Positions 44,336 through 52,239 of a stretch of DNA of 64,000 nucleotides are shown here, piece after piece. The stretch lies in contig CALFUL010000021.1 of NCBI GenBank assembly GCA_937929935.1, forward strand, positions 62,001 to 126,000, written 5' to 3'. This DNA is from an uncultured Flavobacteriaceae bacterium (GTDB lineage: Bacteria; Bacteroidota; Bacteroidia; Flavobacteriales; Flavobacteriaceae). The position numbers and the translations under genes were made by a program. The notes below the pieces were generated by a model. That model did not search any database. It was not told where the DNA came from and saw only the letters and a program-made list of their open reading frames with translations. Positions within the stretch are counted from its first letter, which is position 1. The number at the start of each line of letters is the position of its first letter.

Positions 44336-44347
44336 CTCTTAACCTAT
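44331..44347. repeat. Right arm flanking the four-helix-bundle gene in sdh
   Basis: ATTAACT-C-TTAACCTAT, the complement of both blocks of the arm at 43932-43955. It overlaps the stop codon of the four-helix-bundle gene. Confidence 0.6.
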
Positions 44348-44367
44348 AACAAATAACAATTTCAGTT

Positions 44368-45114
44368 ATGAAATTAAATCTAAAAATATGGCGTCAAGAA
44401 GATGCCAAATCGAAAGGAAAAATGGTCAATTACTCTTTAGACGGAGTAGAAGGTGACATGTCCTTTTTAGAAATGCTCGATATTCTTAATGAGCAACTCA
44501 TTAATAAAAATGAAGAGCCCGTTGTTTTTGATCATGATTGTCGTGAAGGAATTTGCGGTTCATGTTCATTAATGATTAATGGTGAACCTCATGGTCCAGA
44601 TAGAATGATTACAACCTGCCAATTGCATATGCGCAAGTTTAATGATGGTGATACAATTGTTATTGAGCCATTCAGAGCAAAAGCATTTCCTGTGATAAAA
44701 GATTTAATGGTTGACCGTAGCTCGTTTGACCGTATTCAACAAGCCGGAGCTTATGTTTCAGTGAATACTTCTGGTAATACGCAAGATGCAAATTCGATTC
44801 CGATTAATAAAGAAGATGCTGATGATGCATTTTATGCCGCTGCTTGTATTGGTTGTGGGGCATGTGTAGCAGCTTGTAAAAATGCAAGTGCAATGCTCTT
44901 TACCTCAGCTAAAGTATCTCAGTATGCTTTATTACCTCAAGGTCAAGTAGAGGCTACAGAACGTGTTGAAAACATGGTGCGTCAGATGGATCTTGAAGGT
45001 TTTGGAAACTGTACCAATACTGGTGCTTGTGAAATAGAATGCCCTAAAGGAATTTCATTAGAAAACATTGCTCGTATGAACCGAGAATATTATAGTGCAA
45101 GTGTGAAAGGATAA
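44368..45114 (+). CDS. sdhB: Succinate dehydrogenase iron-sulfur subunit
   Basis: 248 residues. It carries electrons from FAD to the cytochrome through three clusters: the [2Fe-2S] ligands in [11 protein letters not shown], and the ferredoxin-type motifs [15 protein letters not shown] and [15 protein letters not shown]. Last gene of the sdh operon, followed by a terminator. Confidence 0.97.
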   Translation: MKLNLKIWRQEDAKSKGKMVNYSLDGVEGDMSFLEMLDILNEQLINKNEEPVVFDHDCREGICGSCSLMINGEPHGPDRMITTCQLHMRKFNDGDTIVIEPFRAKAFPVIKDLMVDRSSFDRIQQAGAYVSVNTSGNTQDANSIPINKEDADDAFYAAACIGCGACVAACKNASAMLFTSAKVSQYALLPQGQVEATERVENMVRQMDLEGFGNCTNTGACEIECPKGISLENIARMNREYYSASVKG

Positions 45115-45138
45115 TATTTTTCAGACTTTCTAAATAGG

Positions 45139-45176
45139 ATCCTAAATTCGAATACTATCGAGTTTAGGATTTTTTA
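45139..45176 (+). terminator. Terminator of the sdh operon
   Basis: ATCCTAAA (45139-45146) pairs with TTTAGGAT (45163-45170), with additional CGA/TCG pairing inside, followed by TTTTTTATTT. It overlaps the last codon of the convergent AlkD-like gene. Confidence 0.85.
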
Positions 45177-45845
45177 TTTCATTAAACGTAAAGCCTCCTT
45201 TTTACTTAAATTAGCGAGTTCTGGCGTTTCTTCAACAAATTGCTGCACCCATTTAGAGTTTGTTCTACTATACTCTCTTAAAACCCATCCAATCGCTTTA
45301 TTTATAAAGAATTCCTTAGATCCTAAAAGGGCATGAATACTTGATGACAACAAATGCGTATCAAGTTCATCTTTATATTTTAATTGAAAAAGTAGTGCCG
45401 ACCTTCGAAGCCACATGTGATTTGAAGCAAGCCACTTTTTGATATAGTGAGCTCTCTTATCAGGATAAGTTTTAAAATAGTTTCCCATTAATTTTGTGGC
45501 AATAAAATCAACAGTATCCCACCAAGAATTGTTTAAGACCATGTGTTCAAACAACTCAATATCTTTTTCATCAGAATTTTTGTAATATATAAACGCAAGT
45601 TCTTGTGCGAAATAATGAAACTCACGTTGTTGTTTGCTCCATAAAATCCTTGCTATTTGAAAAGCCTCAGACTTTGAAGGCAAATACTTTTTAACCAAAA
45701 AAGGTTTTTGAACTCCCCTTCTATCATCAGTTCGCATGCCATAGAATTCAAACCTATTTTTCAAATATGCCTTTTGTTCTTTTGCTAATTGTGGGTTAGC
45801 TTTTTTTGCAAATTCTACCTCTAAGGCTTGAATGAATTCTTCCAC
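45174..45845 (-). CDS. DNA alkylation repair protein (AlkD-like HEAT-repeat glycosylase)
   Basis: 223 residues, all-helical HEAT-like repeats. The family motif region LNNSWWDTVDFIATKLMG carries the conserved Trp and the putative catalytic Asp, and MWLRRSALLFQLKY and the final INKAIGWVLREYSRTN are typical. AlkD-type proteins remove bulky N3- and N7-alkylpurines without base flipping. It stands alone. Confidence 0.9.
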   Translation of the reverse strand: MEEFIQALEVEFAKKANPQLAKEQKAYLKNRFEFYGMRTDDRRGVQKPFLVKKYLPSKSEAFQIARILWSKQQREFHYFAQELAFIYYKNSDEKDIELFEHMVLNNSWWDTVDFIATKLMGNYFKTYPDKRAHYIKKWLASNHMWLRRSALLFQLKYKDELDTHLLSSSIHALLGSKEFFINKAIGWVLREYSRTNSKWVQQFVEETPELANLSKKEALRLMK

Positions 45846-45961
45846 AGTTATTAATAGTTTTGCATTAAAAGAATAATCTTACTAAACATTACCTCTACGG
45901 TTGTATTTCGCACAAAAATCGATTTTAGATTAAAAAATCCTAGTCTTGAAAATGAGATTAG

Positions 45962-46669
45962 CTAATCTAATTGCCTTTTTATTACTTTATAAAATTCTAT
46001 AACTTCTGAAACAGATACTTCAAAATCAGGATATTCTGGAGAGCTATTTAAACTGTGGCACGTAAGCGATTTATTCGTTTTATCATATTGCGTAATTTTT
46101 TTACACATTATTGTATTCGAACATACTAAAATCCAATTAGTATTTTCCTTTTTAATGTGCTTCAGCAATTCTTTTGTTGAAGTGCGTTTTCCCAAAACAA
46201 TACTATTTTGCGGGATTCTATTTGTTTGGCCATTATCCATAGAGCTATTTAGAATTTCAAAAGCCATATAATTTCCAACAGAAACCTGTTCTACTATAAA
46301 ACTAATTCTTGGTAAGGAATTTAAAAAGTTTATGCTATTGATATTATCAGCATAACCAGGTTGACTCTCTTTTATTAAAAGAGGACTTGAAAGCAAGTAC
46401 TTTCCTGGTCCAAGTTTTCGTATGGCATGCCCCTTTCTTACATCACTGTTACTGTTATCATAAACAAGATCGTCTTCATTTACCTCTTTCGCATAGAGTC
46501 TGTCAATACCCATTTCAAAATATGCAGCAATCTTATTTAGGTTTTTTATGGGTATGTTGGCATTCTCCTTTTCGTAAAGTTGAATCGTTCGTAAACTCAC
46601 ACCAATAATTGCTGCCAACTCAGATTGGCTGATATTTTTTTTCTTTCTGAGTTGCTTTAATATTAGCAT
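45962..46669 (-). CDS. XRE-family repressor with a LexA/S24-like C-terminal domain
   Basis: 235 residues. The N-terminal HTH_3 (~3-58, NISQSELAAIIGVSLRTIQLYEKENANIPIKNL) is joined through a linker to a C-terminal domain resembling the S24/phage-repressor fold (MAFEILNSSMDNGQTNRIPQNSIVLGKR; later ILVCSNTIMCKKI). The catalytic Ser-Lys of LexA-type autocleavage is not clear. It is divergent from a small HTH-like gene, and the shared region is packed with TTACA/TGTAA sites. This resembles a phage-type switch, but no phage genes follow. Confidence 0.85.
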   Translation of the reverse strand: MLILKQLRKKKNISQSELAAIIGVSLRTIQLYEKENANIPIKNLNKIAAYFEMGIDRLYAKEVNEDDLVYDNSNSDVRKGHAIRKLGPGKYLLSSPLLIKESQPGYADNINSINFLNSLPRISFIVEQVSVGNYMAFEILNSSMDNGQTNRIPQNSIVLGKRTSTKELLKHIKKENTNWILVCSNTIMCKKITQYDKTNKSLTCHSLNSSPEYPDFEVSVSEVIEFYKVIKRQLD

Positions 46670-46673
46670 AAAA

Positions 46674-46749
46674 TTGTAATATTGTGTAATTATCTTACAT
46701 ATTTTGTAAAATGCGAAATTTAATTACATTATTTGTAATTCGCTTACAA
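46674..46749. promoter_or_regulatory. Operator array TTACA-N5-TGTAA between divergent HTH genes
   Basis: Palindromes TTACA-N5-TGTAA at 46695-46709 and AATTACA-N5-TGTAATT at 46722-46740, a direct half-site pair TGTAAT...TGTAAT at 46675-46690, and a reversed palindrome TTGTAA-N5-TTACAA at 46733-46749. Most probably bound by the XRE regulator, its paralogue or both. Confidence 0.65.
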
Positions 46750-46818
46750 TCAAATATAACAAAATGCGTAATCAAACTATGCAAATTATTCACATTAACC
46801 GTAAATACCCTTTAGCCA

Positions 46819-47094
46819 ATGTTTAAAGCAGAAGATTATGGAAGACCAATTACAGAAAAACTTTCCGAAACCCTAAGAAGAAATTCAACAAAAAATGATT
46901 TTGCTAATATAGCAGCTTCATCTGGTATTAGCTTTTCTACCATCAGAGATGTAGTTTATCGCACCAATAGTTTGACGCACTCAAATTCGAAAGCCATAGT
47001 AGAGTTAATTCAAATTTCTTTTGACAATTCATTGGCTAGGCAACTCATAGCCGAATGTGATAAACAGTATTTAAATACGTTTCTGCCGCGGTAA
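46819..47094 (+). CDS. Small HTH-like protein divergent from the XRE repressor
   Basis: 91 residues, helical and soluble. NDFANIAASSGISFSTIRDVVYRTNSLTHSNSKAIVELIQISFDNS reads as a Cro/XRE-like helix-turn-helix followed by a short tail. The start ATG (46819) lies 70 bp past the last operator palindrome. Its relation to the XRE gene recalls a Cro-like counter-repressor, an inference from position and length only. The aminotransferase gene follows 40 bp later in the same direction. Confidence 0.65.
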   Translation: MFKAEDYGRPITEKLSETLRRNSTKNDFANIAASSGISFSTIRDVVYRTNSLTHSNSKAIVELIQISFDNSLARQLIAECDKQYLNTFLPR

Positions 47095-47134
47095 AAAGTT
47101 GTAAATACTTAATTTTAAGTCATACGCTTATGCT

Positions 47135-48289
47135 ATGACTAAAATTAAAGGAGTAATCTCTAAACTCCCAAACATCAAAACAACCATCTTTACAACAGTT
47201 GGTAATTTGGCTCGTCAACACAATGCCATTGATTTATCACAGGGGTTTCCGAACTTTGAGCCAGACCCCGAACTCTATAAACTTACCAGTCAAGCCATGA
47301 AAGCAGGCCATAATCAATATGCTGCTATGAAAGGGTATTATGGTTTACGTGAGGTTATTTCAGAAAAGATTACAAAGCTTCACCGCCACACCTATCATCC
47401 TGAAAAAGAGATTACCATTACGGTTGGGGCAACACAAGCTATTTATACGGCAATTACAGCATTTGTTCATGCAGGCGATGAAGTTATCGTCATAAAACCC
47501 GCCTATGATTGTTATGAACCTGCAATTGAAGTGAATGGCGGAATTTCCATTTACTATCAGTTAAGTAATCCCGACTATACAGTGAATTGGGATGATTTTA
47601 AAACCAAGATTACTTCTAAAACTAAAATGGTCATCATCAATACGCCTCATAACCCCAGTGGACGAATTTTCACTAAAGAGGATATGCTTCAACTACAAGA
47701 AATATTACGTTCTACAAATATTATTTTGCTCAGCGATGAGGTGTATGAACATATCATATTTGATGATGCTGAACATCAAAGTGCCTCTCGTTTTGAAGAT
47801 TTAGCAGCAAGAAGTTTTGTTTGTGCCTCTTTCGGAAAAACGTTTCATGTCACGGGTTGGAAAATGGGCTATTGTGCTGCTCCAGAAGTTCTCATGCGAG
47901 AATTTCAAAAGGTTCATCAGTTTGCTGTTTTCTGTGTGGATCATCCGGTGCAGAGGGCATTGGCAAAATATCTTCAACATGAAGAACATTATTTAGCCCT
48001 CAATGAATTCTATCAAAAAAAACGGGACTTTTTTCTAGACCAAATAAAAAATTCTTGTTTTTCTTTTAAACCTTCAGAAGGCACTTATTTTCAATTGCTA
48101 GACTATTCAGAAATAACTAAAGATGGCGATGAAGATTTTGCTAAAAGACTAATAATTGACCATAAACTTGCAAGCATTGCTATTTCATCTTTTAATGTTG
48201 AAAATAGAAATGACCATAAACTTCGTTTTTGTTTTGCCAAAAAAGAAGAGACGCTTTTTAAGGCCGCTGAAATACTAAATAAACTTTAA
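47135..48289 (+). CDS. Class I PLP-dependent aminotransferase, methionine/kynurenine aminotransferase type
   Basis: 384 residues. It begins with the YbdL/KAT-type N-terminus (LPNIKTTIFTTVGNLARQHNAIDLSQGFPNFEPD). The PLP lysine is in SFGKTFHVTGWKMGY, with INTPHNPSGR and LSDEVYEHIIFD around it. Members transaminate methionine or kynurenine with 2-oxo acids in methionine salvage or tryptophan breakdown; which one is used here cannot be told. It overlaps the convergent serine-hydrolase gene by four bases. Confidence 0.93.
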   Translation: MTKIKGVISKLPNIKTTIFTTVGNLARQHNAIDLSQGFPNFEPDPELYKLTSQAMKAGHNQYAAMKGYYGLREVISEKITKLHRHTYHPEKEITITVGATQAIYTAITAFVHAGDEVIVIKPAYDCYEPAIEVNGGISIYYQLSNPDYTVNWDDFKTKITSKTKMVIINTPHNPSGRIFTKEDMLQLQEILRSTNIILLSDEVYEHIIFDDAEHQSASRFEDLAARSFVCASFGKTFHVTGWKMGYCAAPEVLMREFQKVHQFAVFCVDHPVQRALAKYLQHEEHYLALNEFYQKKRDFFLDQIKNSCFSFKPSEGTYFQLLDYSEITKDGDEDFAKRLIIDHKLASIAISSFNVENRNDHKLRFCFAKKEETLFKAAEILNKL

Positions 48290-49440
48290 TCAATTGCAGT
48301 ATTTAGTAGCTTCATAAAATCGCCTATTTTACTAGGTTCAAGCCAACGCGTTACTACAACAAGATCATTTTCTTTATCAATAACTATGAAATTGCCCCCG
48401 AAACCTGCGGCATAATAAATGTTTTCAGAAAGACCTTGCCAATGACGATTGCCTTTCTTATTTAACCACCACATATAACCATAATTAACATTTGGTTCTG
48501 ACGGAGTCGTTGCTTTTTGGATCCATGATTCACTGATGATTTGTTTGTCTTTCCATTTTCCGTTATTTAAAAATAGAAGTCCGAAACGCGCCATATCTTC
48601 AGTACTAATAAATATACCAGCTCCTGAATGCCCACCACCAGTTACAGATTTCATTCTGATTCCGTCAATCTCTGTCCATGCTTTTTCATAACCGTGCCAA
48701 CGCCAAGTCGAAGAAGCACCAATTTTATCCATGACATGCTCTTTCAAAACCTTAGGCATTGGTTGTCGCCATACATGTGTTAATGAATATGCTAAAACAT
48801 TTACACGCACATCATTATATTCCATAACCGAACCTGGTTCTTTTGGCGTTTCAAATTTCCAGTCATCTATACCCCCTTCTTTTGGTGGTCTATCTGCCCA
48901 ATCATTACCGCCCCATAGTTCGCCCGACCAAGCTGAATTTTGTTGCAAAAGATGATGCCATGTTATTTTTGAATTATGGTTTCCAGCGAAAGTACCATCC
49001 CAGATGTAAGAATCAACCCTGTCATTGGTGTTTGAAATAAGTCTTTGATCTTCAGCTAGCCCAGCCATGGTCGAAAGAAAGCTTTTGGTAACACTAAAAG
49101 TCATATCAACTCTTTTAGTATCTCCCCATTTTGCAATCAGATACCCTTTTTTAAGGATCATACCCGCAGGACCACCTCTCTTTTTAGTAGGACCAAGTAT
49201 TTGATGAAAAGGTTCTCTTTCAAACCCCTTTAAAATTGCTATGCGTAAATCTCGAGAGCCAGAATATTCATTTGCTTCAGCAAAAGCAACAGCCTCACTA
49301 AGTTTTTTTGAATTTACTTTTATTTCTTTGGATGACTTTTCTTGCCAAACGGCATTTCTTTCAGGAAAATATTGAACATTCTGCCCGTTACTAAAAGGAA
49401 TATAGGCAATTAAAAATGCTATAGTAATTAGATTCTTCAT
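48286..49440 (-). CDS. Exported serine hydrolase of the beta-lactamase superfamily
   Basis: 384 residues with a signal peptide (KNLITIAFLIAYIPFSNGQ). The nucleophile motif is in FSVTKSF (SxxK), the second motif YND in MEYNDVRVN (the usual Tyr-x-Asn is Y-N-D), and the third is AGFGGNF. This is the EstB/penicillin-binding-like group, with an ordinary Tyr motif unlike the paralogue at 3409. The acetyltransferase gene ends 12 bp before it on the same strand. Substrate unknown. Confidence 0.87.
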   Translation of the reverse strand: MKNLITIAFLIAYIPFSNGQNVQYFPERNAVWQEKSSKEIKVNSKKLSEAVAFAEANEYSGSRDLRIAILKGFEREPFHQILGPTKKRGGPAGMILKKGYLIAKWGDTKRVDMTFSVTKSFLSTMAGLAEDQRLISNTNDRVDSYIWDGTFAGNHNSKITWHHLLQQNSAWSGELWGGNDWADRPPKEGGIDDWKFETPKEPGSVMEYNDVRVNVLAYSLTHVWRQPMPKVLKEHVMDKIGASSTWRWHGYEKAWTEIDGIRMKSVTGGGHSGAGIFISTEDMARFGLLFLNNGKWKDKQIISESWIQKATTPSEPNVNYGYMWWLNKKGNRHWQGLSENIYYAAGFGGNFIVIDKENDLVVVTRWLEPSKIGDFMKLLNTAID

Positions 49441-49452
49441 CTTTCTAAAAGT

Positions 49453-49986
49453 CTAGTCTGCTTGAAAGTTACTTAAATCAAATCGCATTAACCAATCTGT
49501 TTGTTTATCACTGCCTATATAATACGGATGCGTGTCAAATTTTTGAAAGCCCTGTTTTTCATAAAATCTTATGGCGTTGTTATTCTTCTGCCAAACCCCT
49601 AACCAGATATATGACTTTTGTTGTTCTGATGCAATATGAAAAGCATACCTCAACATTCGTTTGCCTATTTGTTTTCCTTGGTGTTCTTTTAAAACATAAA
49701 TACGTTCTAATTCTATTGAATCATCAGCGTTAATATCAGTTTGCGCTTTGTTAATGTTCAATTTAAAATATCCGACAAGAACAGCATCTTTAAAAACAAA
49801 GTAAAAAGTAGAATCATTGTTTTTTAATTGCGTTTTTATAGTTGAGTTGGTAAACGCGACATCAAGGTAGGTTTTAAAATCAACAGGGTGATTATCTTTT
49901 TCAAACGCTTCAACAAAAGTTGTTTTTGAAATAGCAACGAGTTGATTTAAATCTGAAAGGTCACATTTTCGAAAGCTAATAGACAT
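49453..49986 (-). CDS. GNAT-family N-acetyltransferase
   Basis: 177 residues. The acetyl-CoA pyrophosphate loop is LKEHQGKQIGKRMLRYAF (Q/RxxGxG/A), and WQKNNNAIRFYEKQGF is the usual C-terminal GNAT strand-helix. It resembles the spermidine/protein N-acetyltransferase type (PaiA). Acceptor unknown. It is followed by the serine hydrolase gene 12 bp later on the minus strand, probably in one transcript. Confidence 0.9.
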   Translation of the reverse strand: MSISFRKCDLSDLNQLVAISKTTFVEAFEKDNHPVDFKTYLDVAFTNSTIKTQLKNNDSTFYFVFKDAVLVGYFKLNINKAQTDINADDSIELERIYVLKEHQGKQIGKRMLRYAFHIASEQQKSYIWLGVWQKNNNAIRFYEKQGFQKFDTHPYYIGSDKQTDWLMRFDLSNFQAD

Positions 49987-50020
49987 ACTTCAAAAGATAT
50001 ATCTCAAAAATAAGGAAAAG

Positions 50021-50054
50021 AAAAAGAGCGATTTTGGGGAAAATCGCTCTTTTT
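50021..50054. terminator. Bidirectional terminator with a 15-bp perfect stem
   Basis: AAAAAGAGCGATTTT (50021-50035) pairs with its complement at 50040-50054 around GGGG. The A-run and T-run flank both sides, so it can stop transcription from either direction. It lies 20 bp after the 35-residue gene on the minus strand. Confidence 0.85.
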
Positions 50055-50074
50055 AAATTTTGTAGGTAAAAGGC

Positions 50075-50182
50075 TTAAAGCATAAATAGTCTTTTCATTA
50101 ATAGCATTACCCCACTCAAGAAATCATTTCGATACACTTGAATTTCCTCGTTTGCTTGTGTTTGGTTTATTTGGGCTTCCAT
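50075..50182 (-). CDS. Small 35-residue amphipathic protein
   Basis: ATG at 50180-50182, stop at 50075-50077. The peptide starts MEAQINQTQANEEIQVYRND, then FLSGVMLLMKRLFML. The N-terminal half is polar (Gln/Asn/Glu) and the C-terminal half is hydrophobic with basic residues, as in membrane-touching small proteins. It is framed by a -7 box (50227-50234) upstream and a strong terminator 20 bp downstream, which supports a real transcription unit. A two-box operator-like site lies 29 bp before the -7 box. No family recognised. Confidence 0.5.
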   Translation of the reverse strand: MEAQINQTQANEEIQVYRNDFLSGVMLLMKRLFML

Positions 50183-50226
50183 ATTTAATTCTTTTTAGTA
50201 AGATTGGGCGTTTTTATTTAACAGGT

Positions 50227-50234
50227 CAAATGTA
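50227..50234 (-). promoter_or_regulatory. -7 box (TACATTTG) of the 35-residue gene
   Basis: TACATTTG on the minus strand fits TAnnTTTG. TTTC stands 20 bp upstream in place of a -33 TTTG, so the promoter may depend on an activator bound at 50263-50292. Confidence 0.5.
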
Positions 50235-50262
50235 GTATCTAACGCACTGATTACGAAACTAT

Positions 50263-50292
50263 TGTTGTGAAGTGAATGAAAAATGATGTGAA
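50263..50292 (-). promoter_or_regulatory. Two-box operator-like element, TTCACATCA-N12-TTCACAACA (copy 3)
   Basis: On the minus strand TTCACATCA (plus 50284-50292) and TTCACAACA (plus 50263-50271) have the same 12-bp gap as the two copies at 10.4-10.7 kb, one base different in the first box. It lies directly upstream of the -7 box of the small gene. Confidence 0.5.
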
Positions 50293-50336
50293 AAATACAA
50301 ACGGTAAAAATGATCGATGAATTTACCTGATAACAA

Positions 50337-50990
50337 CTATAAATTCATTTCAGGAATTTCTCCCTCAATCAATAAAGTGCCTTCAGTTGCCTTTTTTATG
50401 TCTTCAACACTGACGCCCGGAGCTCTTTCAAGAAGTTTAAACCCATCAGGTACAATTTCTAGAACAGCAAGATTAGTAACAATCTTTTTAACGCAGCCCA
50501 CACCCGTTAAAGGCAACGAACATTTTTTTAATAGTTTAGAAGCACCCGCTCTATTGGTATGCATCATGGCAACAATTATATTTTCAGCTGATGCGACCAG
50601 ATCCATGGCACCACCCATACCCTTTACCATTTTACCAGGAATTTTCCAGTTAGCGATATCTCCGTTTTCAGAAACTTCCATTGCCCCAAGAATAGTTAGG
50701 TCAACATGTTGACCACGGATCATGGCAAAACTTGTAGCAGAATCAAAAAAGGAAGCCCCTTTAAGTGTTGTGATGGTTTGTTTACCCGCATTTATGATAT
50801 CTGCATCTTCTTCACCCTCAAAAGGAAAAGGTCCCATGCCCAACACGCCGTTTTCACTTTGAAATTCTACACTAATATCTTCTTGCACAAAATTGGCAAC
50901 CAAAGTAGGAATGCCAATACCCAGATTAACATAAAAACCATCTTGAACTTCTTTGGCTATACGTTTCGCTATTCCGTTCTTGTCTAACAT
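50337..50990 (-). CDS. scoB: 3-oxoacid CoA-transferase subunit B
   Basis: 217 residues. With subunit A it transfers CoA from succinyl-CoA to acetoacetate or a similar 3-oxo acid in ketone-body and branched-chain catabolism. The catalytic glutamate is in SENGVLGMG, after a YVNLGIGIPTLVANF motif. Subunits are separate as in most bacteria, and 54 bp plus the 51045 gene lie between them. Confidence 0.95.
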   Translation of the reverse strand: MLDKNGIAKRIAKEVQDGFYVNLGIGIPTLVANFVQEDISVEFQSENGVLGMGPFPFEGEEDADIINAGKQTITTLKGASFFDSATSFAMIRGQHVDLTILGAMEVSENGDIANWKIPGKMVKGMGGAMDLVASAENIIVAMMHTNRAGASKLLKKCSLPLTGVGCVKKIVTNLAVLEIVPDGFKLLERAPGVSVEDIKKATEGTLLIEGEIPEMNL

Positions 50991-51044
50991 ACTTTAATGT
51001 AAAATTAATAATTGTTATTTGAGTTATATCCTTTTACTTTAGTC

Positions 51045-51422
51045 CTATTTTTTAATAGCATATCTGTTAAATTGACCCACTGCTTTATTCTCCAAATTCC
51101 ATAAATAGGTCGGAATACCAACTAAAGCAGATGCCGAAGCGGCTATTAATTTCCATGTGGATAAAGAGCGTTCTTCCAGCTTTCCTCCAACCACAAAGAA
51201 GAGTACAACTAAAATAAGCCCGCCAATAAATCCGCCGACCACTAATCTGTTATCGACAACTGCATTTATTTTATTCAAATGTACCTTATCAACCTTACCA
51301 CAATTTTCACAATTTACCTTTGCTGTATCACCAAACTTCATTTGTAATTCAGCCCTTGAATGCATTTTTGGTTTAAATTGATTTCTTTGTTTACAGCCAT
51401 TACAAGTATACCTTAATACCAT
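51045..51422 (-). CDS. Zinc-ribbon membrane protein of unknown function
   Basis: 125 residues. Two CxxC pairs (YTCNGCKQRNQF, NCENCGKVDK) form a zinc ribbon in the first ~45 residues, followed by a transmembrane segment (VVGGFIGGLILVVLFFVVGG) and a second hydrophobic stretch (LIAASASALVGI). It starts at the base after the scoA stop and lies before scoB, so it is in the CoA-transferase operon, but nothing in the sequence explains this. Confidence 0.72.
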   Translation of the reverse strand: MVLRYTCNGCKQRNQFKPKMHSRAELQMKFGDTAKVNCENCGKVDKVHLNKINAVVDNRLVVGGFIGGLILVVLFFVVGGKLEERSLSTWKLIAASASALVGIPTYLWNLENKAVGQFNRYAIKK

Positions 51423-52124
51423 CTAATCTTTTTTTCTTACGGTGCGTTGTTCAATTCGCTTCTCGTAATTCTTTCCCTGAAAAATTCGTTTCACAAAAAT
51501 GCCGGGTACGTGAATTTGATTTGGATCTAAAGTGCCTGCGGGCACTAATTCTTCAACCTCAGCAACGGTAATTTTAGCGGCACCGCACATACAAGGGTTG
51601 AAATTGCGAGCAGTACCTTTAAAAATTAAATTACCTGCTTCATCACCTTTCCATGCTTTAACAAAAGCGAAGTCTGCTTTGTAGGCATTTTCTAAAACAT
51701 ACATTTTACCATTAAATTCTCTAGTTTCTTTTCCTTCTGCTACTTCAGTACCATACCCAGCTGGCGTATAAAAAGCAGGAAAGCCTGCCTTTGCAGCTCT
51801 ACACTTTTCGGCTAAGGTGCCTTGTGGTGTTAATTCAACATCTAATTCACCACTCAACATTTGTCTTTCAAATTCATCATTTTCGCCTACGTAAGAAGAA
51901 ATCATTTTTCTGATTTGCTTTTTTTGTAGAAGTAAACCGAGACCAAAATCATCGACCCCTGCATTGTTGGAAATACAAGTAATATCAGAAACTTCTAGGC
52001 GCACCAATTCTGCTATGGCATTTTCTGGAATACCACATAAACCAAACCCGCCAAGCATTAATGTCATTCCGTCTTGAACGCCATCAACAGCCTGCTGAAC
52101 ATTAGCTACAAGCTTCTTTATCAT
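51423..52124 (-). CDS. scoA: 3-oxoacid CoA-transferase subunit A
   Basis: 233 residues. The glycine-rich signature [16 protein letters not shown] near the N-terminus and the YAGSYVGEN-type active-site region (here [13 protein letters not shown]) belong to CoA-transferase alpha subunits. It is the first gene of the scoA-51045-scoB group on the minus strand. Confidence 0.95.
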   Translation of the reverse strand: MIKKLVANVQQAVDGVQDGMTLMLGGFGLCGIPENAIAELVRLEVSDITCISNNAGVDDFGLGLLLQKKQIRKMISSYVGENDEFERQMLSGELDVELTPQGTLAEKCRAAKAGFPAFYTPAGYGTEVAEGKETREFNGKMYVLENAYKADFAFVKAWKGDEAGNLIFKGTARNFNPCMCGAAKITVAEVEELVPAGTLDPNQIHVPGIFVKRIFQGKNYEKRIEQRTVRKKD

Positions 52125-52185
52125 GTTTTTTATTTTTAGATTGACCCTAGTTGAATTGAATACTAATTTACTCTTTTAAAAAGAA

Positions 52186-52216
52186 AATGCCCTAACTTTT
52201 AAAAGGTCAGGGCATT
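52186..52216 (-). terminator. Leftward terminator of the PBP1A gene
   Basis: AATGCCCT (52186-52193) pairs with AGGGCATT (52209-52216), with extra TTTT/AAAA pairing inside. On the minus strand TTTCTTTTT follows. Confidence 0.75.
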
Positions 52217-52239
52217 AAATTTATTATACCTTTTAAATA

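Noticed and set aside
50317-50987. Plus-strand frames opposite scoB
   Set aside because: Antisense shadows of a well-supported gene.
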